Below are positions 41,769 to 47,444 of a stretch of DNA of 64,000 nucleotides, one piece after another. The DNA is from Pseudomonas sp. CC120222-01a (GTDB lineage: Bacteria; Pseudomonadota; Gammaproteobacteria; Pseudomonadales; Pseudomonadaceae): assembly GCF_003097235.1 (NCBI RefSeq), contig NZ_QEQQ01000001.1, positions 372,001-436,000 on the forward strand, given 5' to 3'. Below the pieces are notes generated by a model that saw only the letters and a program-made list of their open reading frames with translations, ran no database searches and was not told the DNA's origin. Each line of letters begins with the position of its first letter. Within the stretch, counting starts at the first letter, position 1. The position numbers and the translations under genes are program-made.

Positions 41769-41939
41769 GTTGCTAATCATGCTCTGAAGCGCTGCATTTA
41801 TAGGCATGATAACCGATCAGATACAGCGCTCAGGTCACCTCAAATGACCGTTCCAACTCACACGGCCTTGGGTGGAGGTAGATACGCGGCCAGTCCAAGG
41901 CCCTTTCCTACCTATGCAATAACCTTCTTCCACCCTATA

Positions 41940-41955
41940 CTGTTCATACATACAG
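41940..41955. promoter_or_regulatory. LexA (SOS) box before an XRE gene
   Basis: CTGTTCATACATACAG fits CTGT-N8-ACAG and lies 15 bp upstream of the GTG start at 41971. TATACTGT just before it could contribute a -10. Likely SOS induction of the downstream genes. Confidence 0.75.
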
Positions 41956-41970
41956 TACAGAGGGTTTCCA

Positions 41971-42336
41971 GTGTCCGACGATCTGACTACCCTTGAGCCG
42001 ATACGAGTGGCTCAGGAAGACGAAGAGCTTGAGATCATTGCCTGGTGCATTGATCACCTACCCAATGGTTTTCAAAGCGCCCACTGCGCGCAGGCCAGAG
42101 CGCGGTTAGATTGGAGTGTTGAAGCCCTTTCATTCAGATCTGGCGTTTCTAGAGCAGCGATAAGAGCCATCGAAAACGGAGCAGAGCTACGTCCGGTCAC
42201 AATGCAAGCCTTGGCATTCGCCTTCGAGGCAGAGGGGCTAATTTTCTTACCCGGACACCCTCCAATGACTGGAGAAAACTGTCGTGGTTCAACGAGGGAC
42301 CCACGCAGCCGCCGTGACTACCACCTACTCGAGTAA
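41971..42336 (+). CDS. XRE-type DNA-binding protein, SOS-boxed
   Basis: 121 residues. An Xre helix-turn-helix lies in the middle (ARLDWSVEALSFRSGVSRAAI, then IENGAELRPVTMQALAFAF); the acidic N-terminus and short basic tail are unassigned. GTG 41971 has GAGGG 7 bp upstream. A LexA box sits directly over the promoter. Location beside the prophage late end suggests a phage-borne regulator that responds to DNA damage. Target unknown. Confidence 0.8.
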   Translation: MSDDLTTLEPIRVAQEDEELEIIAWCIDHLPNGFQSAHCAQARARLDWSVEALSFRSGVSRAAIRAIENGAELRPVTMQALAFAFEAEGLIFLPGHPPMTGENCRGSTRDPRSRRDYHLLE

Positions 42337-42342
42337 ACAGCC

Positions 42343-42618
42343 ATGCCTCAGCGTTACCGATTTCCGAGTGGAGAACTGACACCGGGCTTGGTGCTACCGC
42401 CAGACATCCAGCGGCGTTTTCGCCTGCTCCTCGCATCGATCGAAGCTGCCAGCAGCCCTGTGAACTGCCTGATCGCTCAGGCCAATGCACAGGGCGCCTG
42501 TCTCGGCCTCGACATGGGACATGTCATCGCACGCTATGACATTGAACGAATAGAGATCCTTGTCGATAACCTCGCCAGCCAGCGATTGGCCGAGCTGGCC
42601 GGCGACGCGCATCCGTAG
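42343..42618 (+). CDS. Small hypothetical protein downstream of the XRE gene
   Basis: 91 residues, 7 bp after the XRE stop and probably co-transcribed under the same LexA box. Mostly helical with two Cys (PVNCLIAQANAQGACLGLD). No family recognised. No strong ribosome site, so translation may be coupled to the XRE gene. Confidence 0.65.
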   Translation: MPQRYRFPSGELTPGLVLPPDIQRRFRLLLASIEAASSPVNCLIAQANAQGACLGLDMGHVIARYDIERIEILVDNLASQRLAELAGDAHP

Positions 42619-42652
42619 CAGATCCGGCACTACTCCAGGCTGCCGCAGGGCC

Positions 42653-43447
42653 TCAAAACAAACCGCCAAGCGAGGCAGGCTGCCAGTTCATGATCACCAG
42701 CTCGCCGGTCATCTCAGCCTTACCCTGCCGCTGGTTCGTGTTGGTGTAGCGGATATCCAGGTACTCGAAGTGGAAGCCGTCGAAGGCGCGCCGGATGTCC
42801 GGGTGATCGTTGATGCTGACCATCACCTTGCCCTTGCACCGGCGCATGAAGTCGGCCATGCGCTCGTACTCCTCAAAGGGGAAGTCCACACCGTAGCCGG
42901 CGGTCTGCCAGTAAGGCGGGTCCATGTAGAAGAACGTGTGCGCTCGATCGTAACGCTCGGCGCAGGCGAGCCAGGACAGGTTTTCGACGTAGGTGCCAGC
43001 GAGGCGCTGCCATGCAGCTGAAAGGTTCTCCTCGATGCGCAGCAGGTTGATGGCCGGCCCTGTGGTGGCGGTACCGAAGGTCTGCCCGGTGACCTTGCCG
43101 CCGAATGCGTGCTGCTGCAGGTAGAAGAACCTGGCGGCACGCTGGATATCGGTCAGCGTCTCCGGGCGCGTCATCTTCTGCCATTCGAAGATCTGGCGGG
43201 AGCTGAGCGCCCACTTGAACTGGCGGACGAACTCCTCCAAGTGGTTCTGCACAACGCGATAAAGGGTGACCAGGTCACCGTTGAGATCGTTCAGCACCTC
43301 CACCGGAGCCGGCTGGGGGCGCATGAAGTACAACGCGGCACCGCCGGCGAAGACTTCGACATAGCATTCATGAGGGGGAAAGATAGGGATCAAGCGGTCG
43401 GCCAGGCGGCGTTTGCCACCCATCCAGGGGATGATTGGATAGGTCAT
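42653..43447 (-). CDS. DNA adenine methylase (D12/Dam class), phage-type
   Basis: 264 residues. N6-adenine methyltransferase motifs: SAM-binding PWMGGKRRL at 7-15 and VEVFAGGAALYF at 30-41, and the catalytic DPPY at 176-179. Between them is the target-recognition region typical of Dam-like enzymes (D12 family). Pseudomonads lack housekeeping Dam, so this is a phage or accessory enzyme that could protect phage DNA from host restriction. A LexA box lies 18 bp upstream of ATG 43447. Recognition sequence probably GATC but not proven. Confidence 0.9.
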   Translation of the reverse strand: MTYPIIPWMGGKRRLADRLIPIFPPHECYVEVFAGGAALYFMRPQPAPVEVLNDLNGDLVTLYRVVQNHLEEFVRQFKWALSSRQIFEWQKMTRPETLTDIQRAARFFYLQQHAFGGKVTGQTFGTATTGPAINLLRIEENLSAAWQRLAGTYVENLSWLACAERYDRAHTFFYMDPPYWQTAGYGVDFPFEEYERMADFMRRCKGKVMVSINDHPDIRRAFDGFHFEYLDIRYTNTNQRQGKAEMTGELVIMNWQPASLGGLF

Positions 43448-43464
43448 AGGTATGCAAGTCTTTA

Positions 43465-43480
43465 CTGTATGGATAAACAG
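43465..43480. promoter_or_regulatory. LexA (SOS) box before the methylase gene
   Basis: CTGTATGGATAAACAG fits CTGT-N8-ACAG and lies 17 bp before the methylase start, the same distance as the umuC box. It is 152 bp from the divergent membrane-protein gene. Confidence 0.75.
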
Positions 43481-43632
43481 GTGTTAGGCTCGCCGAGCTT
43501 TGTGCACAAGGCAGGGGCCACGGCTGGACTTGCAGGAAGGGTCTGCGGGTTCGGCGGGCTGGGCTGGATGTTGACGCATCCACCCGGCTCGCCTCTCTTT
43601 ACAGTTACATAGCGAGTCCTCAAGGAACGGGT

Positions 43633-44169
43633 ATGGGAAAGAGAACTAAAAACTTCAAAGAAGATACTCTAAAACTCATTCAGCAACTTCCAACAGAGCT
43701 TTCGCTAGCAGTCTTACTTGGAACATTTCCTATCTACTTGTTCAGCAAAAGCTCAGAAATGCTAGACGAGATGGTTTCAGGACTTTTGGCCATCGGGCCG
43801 CTGATTGATTACTACGCATGGATGCTGGCCCCCTACGCGCTTTTGCTCATAATTAAGTATTTGGTTAGATTCGGTTCGGACCGGGGCAAGCTGGCGTTCA
43901 ACTTTATTCACAGGATCATTGCAGATGCTGGGACTGGATTTCAAACCATCCTAAGAACTGGGGCAGGCGTTGCGATTGGTGTCTTACTATTACCGGAAGC
44001 AGTAACAAAGCCTACCACCAAACAATATTCAATGCTCTACTGGATGGCGGTGATGCCATTAATTTTCAGTTGCACCATGTCTATGTTCAGGAACGAAGTA
44101 ATGCAGCGCACCGAACATAAAGCTTATAAGAACCCTCTGAAGTTAAATATTAAACGCACTAAAGATTAA
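43633..44169 (+). CDS. Orphan membrane protein, likely phage accessory gene (moron)
   Basis: 178 residues with about four hydrophobic segments (about 24-42, 52-75, 105-125, 132-150) and a basic C-terminus (LKLNIKRTKD). It is AT-richer than the late genes and runs against them, its stop overlapping that of Rz (44166-44169). Such single, oppositely oriented genes at the edge of a late operon are often lysogenic-conversion genes, for example superinfection exclusion. A holin role is unlikely because of its strand. Family not recognised. Confidence 0.7.
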   Translation: MGKRTKNFKEDTLKLIQQLPTELSLAVLLGTFPIYLFSKSSEMLDEMVSGLLAIGPLIDYYAWMLAPYALLLIIKYLVRFGSDRGKLAFNFIHRIIADAGTGFQTILRTGAGVAIGVLLLPEAVTKPTTKQYSMLYWMAVMPLIFSCTMSMFRNEVMQRTEHKAYKNPLKLNIKRTKD

Positions 44170-44726
44170 CGGGTTAGAGCTGAAACATATGCCTGACAGG
44201 CCTGCAGCGCGATCAGTCCCCGGTCACCTTCATCGGTGATGGCGATAATTCGTTGAGCATGCGCTCGGTCAAGTTGGGCGCGTACGGTTCCATGTACCAC
44301 GCCTCCGGCGCTGGAGGCTTCTCGCACCCCACCATCACAACCCTGGGCGGCAAGGGCTCCGGCGTCGACAAGGACTGACAGCCGCAGATCAGCGGTAGCA
44401 AGCCGGTCACGCAGACGAGCCTGAGCTTGTTGAGCATCATTCATTTCCCTCCAGTGCGTTTTGGTCTGATCCTGCAGGCGAGCCTCCAGAGCGCGGCGCG
44501 CACCTTGCTGCTCTTCCAATTGATTGAGCGCCGCCGAGGCGGCCTCCTCGCGCTCACGGCCGTATGCGCGATCTTTCTTCGCCAGCTGCTCGCCATAATC
44601 AGCGGCCTGCTCGGCGAGTTGCTTCCCATACGTGTTGGCCTGCCACACCCAGGCTGCCCGGGCGCCGATGGCGCATGCGAGCACCAGGACCGCCAAGGCG
44701 ATCAGACGACCGCCCCAGGCACTCAC
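44166..44726 (-). CDS. Phage i-spanin (Rz-like)
   Basis: 186 residues. One N-terminal membrane helix (LIALAVLVLACAIGARAAWVW) then a long coiled-coil rich in Gln, Glu, Ala and Arg (residues about 35-110), the form of inner-membrane spanins. Spanins link the two membranes and fuse them in the last step of lysis. GTG 44726 overlaps the endolysin stop (GTGA). A second gene, Rz1, is nested inside in another frame. Confidence 0.88.
   Translation of the reverse strand: MSAWGGRLIALAVLVLACAIGARAAWVWQANTYGKQLAEQAADYGEQLAKKDRAYGREREEAASAALNQLEEQQGARRALEARLQDQTKTHWREMNDAQQAQARLRDRLATADLRLSVLVDAGALAAQGCDGGVREASSAGGVVHGTVRAQLDRAHAQRIIAITDEGDRGLIALQACQAYVSALTR
44213..44440 (-). CDS. Phage o-spanin lipoprotein (Rz1-like), nested in Rz
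   Basis: 75 residues encoded wholly within Rz in a different frame. The lipoprotein signal ends LLPLICGCQ (lipobox LICG-C), followed by a short Pro-rich region (PEPLPPR), as usual for Rz1. The start is ATG 44440 or 44437. It would sit in the outer membrane and bind Rz. Confidence 0.87.
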   Translation of the reverse strand: MMLNKLRLVCVTGLLPLICGCQSLSTPEPLPPRVVMVGCEKPPAPEAWYMEPYAPNLTERMLNELSPSPMKVTGD

Positions 44727-45274
44727 TGCAGTACCTCAAGGGCTCGCTTGTAGATGGCCATGCGATCATCCAGGCCGTTGGTACCGCCGTTGATCCGCTT
44801 CGTGATGGCCAGCATGTCACCCTTGTCCGCCAGGCTGTTCAGGCCCTCCTTCTGCCAGAACCACCCGGCCGACATCGCGGCATAAACCGGTTGTTCCAGC
44901 AGTTCAGGGGTATTGAGCAGGCGGCTGTCACCGAACAGGGCCTCGCTGCATGCCTCGTAGTTGTATCGGCCGGTGACCTGAATCAGTCCGCGGCCACGGT
45001 AAAACTGGCCGTCGCCATCAGCCTCAGGCGTGTTACCCAGACGCTTCGCCAGGCTGCCGGTGTCGTATTTCGACAGGTACTTGTCATTACCGAGCTCACG
45101 CACGTATTGCAGCTGGCCCGACTCATGTCCCACCTGGGCGATGAATGCTGCCATGCGCAGGCGCGTGATCACGGCGAACTTGCCCATGGTGGCATTGAGG
45201 CCGGGAACAAAAACGCCGGCTTTGCGGCCGGCGTTCGGGAGGATCTGCTGCAACTGTTTTTCGTTGATAGGCAT
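44723..45274 (-). CDS. GH19-type phage endolysin
   Basis: 183 residues. A family-19 glycoside hydrolase (chitinase-like) lysin: AAFIAQVGHESGQLQYVRE with the catalytic Glu, YRGRGLIQVTGRYNYEA, and GWFWQKEGLNSLAD. It has no signal peptide, so a holin is needed for export; none was found nearby. It cuts peptidoglycan glycan strands. ATG 45274 has GGAG upstream. A terminator-like hairpin lies inside the first codons (45212-45235). Confidence 0.92.
   Translation of the reverse strand: MPINEKQLQQILPNAGRKAGVFVPGLNATMGKFAVITRLRMAAFIAQVGHESGQLQYVRELGNDKYLSKYDTGSLAKRLGNTPEADGDGQFYRGRGLIQVTGRYNYEACSEALFGDSRLLNTPELLEQPVYAAMSAGWFWQKEGLNSLADKGDMLAITKRINGGTNGLDDRMAIYKRALEVLQ
45208..45235 (-). terminator. 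Terminator-like hairpin inside the endolysin gene
   Basis: On the minus strand AACGCCGGC (45235-45227) pairs perfectly with GCCGGCGTT (45220-45212) across a 6-nt loop and runs into TTTGTT. It lies about 13-22 codons into the lysin gene. It could act as an attenuator. Confidence 0.6.
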
Positions 45275-45297
45275 AGCTTTTCTCCAGTGATCGTGGG

Positions 45298-46350
45298 TTA
45301 GGTCGGGGACACTTCCACCGTACGCAGCGGCTTGTCCGCCTTCTTCTTTTTGCCTTTGGCCTTCGCCTTGCCCTTTTTGCCGCCGTTGCACTCCACAGTG
45401 GTCGACCAACCGGCCGCGCTGAAGACATGCTCCACGCTGTCCACCAGGTACTCGCCGTCGAGACCATTCTTGAAGCCTTGGGCACTGATGGTTCGCTCAG
45501 CGAAGAGGTCCGTACGGCCGACCATTTCCAGGCGCACGCCGGCAGTGCTCCGGTTAAATGCGGCAAGGCGGGCCTTGGCGGCCTGCTGGGCAGCGGTCTT
45601 GTCGGGGTAGATATGCCGGTCGGTGTGCACACCCGGCAGGCCATCTGGGGCGTCGTCGTTGTCCAGCTGGACCACCACCAACTTGCCGGTCTTCTTGTCC
45701 TGGTGCTGCGTCTTCACCGCCTTCTGCGTGTTGCGGTCGCCCAGGCGAAACGAGTAGCGGCTCACATCCGAACGGCTGATGGTGACGATGGTCAGCGCCT
45801 TACCGCTCGCACTCTGGCCGCCTTGGCGCGGTAGCACCAACAACTTGCCGCTGGCCACCTTCGCTGTGCAGTCGTACTGCTTGGCCAGGCGGGTGATGAA
45901 GTTAAAGTCGGACTCGTCGCGCTGGTCGACGCGGGGCACTTTCGTCTCCACCGTGCACCCTGGCTCCCAGCCATTGCGAGCGGCCACGTCGCTGACGATC
46001 TTGGCCAGCGACACTTCCTCCCAGCTTCCGCTACGCGTGGTCTTACCACTGCCCCGCATGTCGCTGGCCTTCCCGCGCAGCGTGATGGTGTCTGGCGGGC
46101 CGGTGACCTCGATCTCGTCCACGGTGTAACTACCCAGCCGCGCCAAGGCCTGCCCTGAATAGCCCAGGAAGATCTCAACCTTCGCGCCGCGAGACGGCAA
46201 CGTGACAGCCTGATCGCGGTCATCGATCTGCAGCTCGAAGTCATCCGAGTCCACACCAGGTTTGTCCGAGGTGCGAAGCAACACCAGGCGGTCGTTGATC
46301 AGCGCGGTGATGTCCTTGCCATCTGCGACGATCTGATATGTCGGTTTCAT
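45298..46350 (-). CDS. Phage tail protein gpD (late control D, tail-spike hub)
   Basis: 350 residues. P2 gpD family: starts KPTYQIVADGKDIT, contains FLGYSGQALARLGSYTVDEIEVTGPPDT, RVDQRDESDFNFITRLAKQYD (hub OB-fold part) and a basic Lys-rich tail (KGKAKAKGKKKKADK). In contractile tails this forms the baseplate hub under the spike. ATG 46350 has GGAG upstream. A terminator hairpin (46374-46389) lies between it and gpX. Confidence 0.93.
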   Translation of the reverse strand: MKPTYQIVADGKDITALINDRLVLLRTSDKPGVDSDDFELQIDDRDQAVTLPSRGAKVEIFLGYSGQALARLGSYTVDEIEVTGPPDTITLRGKASDMRGSGKTTRSGSWEEVSLAKIVSDVAARNGWEPGCTVETKVPRVDQRDESDFNFITRLAKQYDCTAKVASGKLLVLPRQGGQSASGKALTIVTISRSDVSRYSFRLGDRNTQKAVKTQHQDKKTGKLVVVQLDNDDAPDGLPGVHTDRHIYPDKTAAQQAAKARLAAFNRSTAGVRLEMVGRTDLFAERTISAQGFKNGLDGEYLVDSVEHVFSAAGWSTTVECNGGKKGKAKAKGKKKKADKPLRTVEVSPT

Positions 46351-46370
46351 AGGGTTGCTCCAGATATGAA

Positions 46371-46389
46371 AAACCCCGCCGGAGCGGGG
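46371..46389 (-). terminator. Intrinsic terminator between gpX and gpD genes
   Basis: On the minus strand CCCCGC (46389-46384) and GCGGGG (46379-46374) form a 6-bp stem with loop TCCG, followed by TTTTTC. It lies 20 bp after the gpX stop and 24 bp before the gpD start. Confidence 0.7.
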
Positions 46390-46408
46390 CTGGTGATGCT
46401 TCGCGGGA

Positions 46409-46615
46409 TCAATCCCACAACGTGACCTCCTCAACCTCAACCACCGGCAGATCGGGCAGCTTGATCAACAGCCCTGCGCGATATGGTTGAGGCTCCTCGG
46501 CCAGCCCTTGGTTGGCCTGCAGCACCGCCTCCACGGTGCCAATCAGCGTGCCGTAATAGGCGTGGCACATCGTGTCGAGCAAGTCACCGTCAGACGTTCT
46601 GCAGGTCATTGCCAT
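46409..46615 (-). CDS. Phage tail protein gpX (LysM-like)
   Basis: 68 residues. The P2 gpX family: GDLLDTMCHAYYG..TVEAVLQANQGLAE and LIKLPDLP are the LysM-like core. It is a small baseplate/tail component. ATG 46615 lies inside the end of the gpU gene (overlap of 26 bp). Confidence 0.9.
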   Translation of the reverse strand: MAMTCRTSDGDLLDTMCHAYYGTLIGTVEAVLQANQGLAEEPQPYRAGLLIKLPDLPVVEVEEVTLWD

Positions 46616-47435
46616 AGCTGACAAACTCCAGGTTGAAGCCCTGTTTGCGAGGGATGCCGCCAGCAAGCAGCGCCCCCTGTTCCTCATCGACGCTCAGCAA
46701 GCACCAAGTGCCCAGCACTTCGCCGTATCCCGTGGTCAGGGTCACCGGCTGCAAGCGTCGGCCAATGCTGCGCAACTCACCCAGCTGGCCGATGCCGCCC
46801 TTGTGGAGCGGGAAGATGGCCCCCTTGATCGTCAGCTTATCCTCGCCCTGCCCCACAGCCTGCTGTGCAATGGAGCGCGTCAGACGCTCCTGACCAGCCC
46901 AGCGAAACGCAGTTTTGCGCGTCAGCTCGTCGAAAGCGGCGGTGTCGAGGTTGAAGTAGTAGGGCTGAAGTTTGGGATCTAAGGGCTGGATGATCAGCAG
47001 GTGTGGGAAAGGCGTCACTGCTGCAGCCGCCGGGGTGAGGTCTACGCCCAGCCCACTGCTGGGGAGGACGTTGCTAAGGCTTGGGCTGATCGATCCGGCG
47101 ATTCGGTTCACCGCCGCACTAGCCTTGCTGGCCTGCTCCTTGAAAGAACCCATGCGCTCCTGCACCTGAGATGCCGCCGATACGACCTGGCTGTACTTCG
47201 CCGCCACCTGACCTACGGTCGATTGCGTCACGTTGATGGCGCGCATGGTGCGCTGCAGCTTCTCGCCCAATGCCGGACCGATGACCGGCAGGCTCTCCAG
47301 CTCTGCCGCTGCGCCGGTCATATCGCTGACCGCGCCCGTCAATGGACCCAACATACCGTCGAGCGTCGTTCGCCCCGCCACCCCCGCTGCCACCAATGAG
47401 GACAGCGAAGATGTCAGTAGCTCCATGTAGGCCAT
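46590..47435 (-). CDS. Phage tail protein gpU with N-terminal extension
   Basis: 281 residues, longer than P2 gpU (159). The C-terminal 130 residues are the gpU domain (KTAFRWAGQERLTRS, GEVLGTWCLLSVDEEQGALL, QGFNLEFVSYG). The N-terminal 150 residues are helical (SMTGAAAELESLPVIG; QVQERMGSFKEQAS), an extension common in this kind of prophage. It is a baseplate-associated protein next to the tape measure gene. Confidence 0.88.
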   Translation of the reverse strand: MAYMELLTSSLSSLVAAGVAGRTTLDGMLGPLTGAVSDMTGAAAELESLPVIGPALGEKLQRTMRAINVTQSTVGQVAAKYSQVVSAASQVQERMGSFKEQASKASAAVNRIAGSISPSLSNVLPSSGLGVDLTPAAAAVTPFPHLLIIQPLDPKLQPYYFNLDTAAFDELTRKTAFRWAGQERLTRSIAQQAVGQGEDKLTIKGAIFPLHKGGIGQLGELRSIGRRLQPVTLTTGYGEVLGTWCLLSVDEEQGALLAGGIPRKQGFNLEFVSYGNDLQNV

Positions 47436-47444
47436 GGCACCTCC

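Noticed and set aside
43633..44169. Phage holin
   Set aside because: On the opposite strand from the lysis genes and too long with a basic tail; a moron is more likely.
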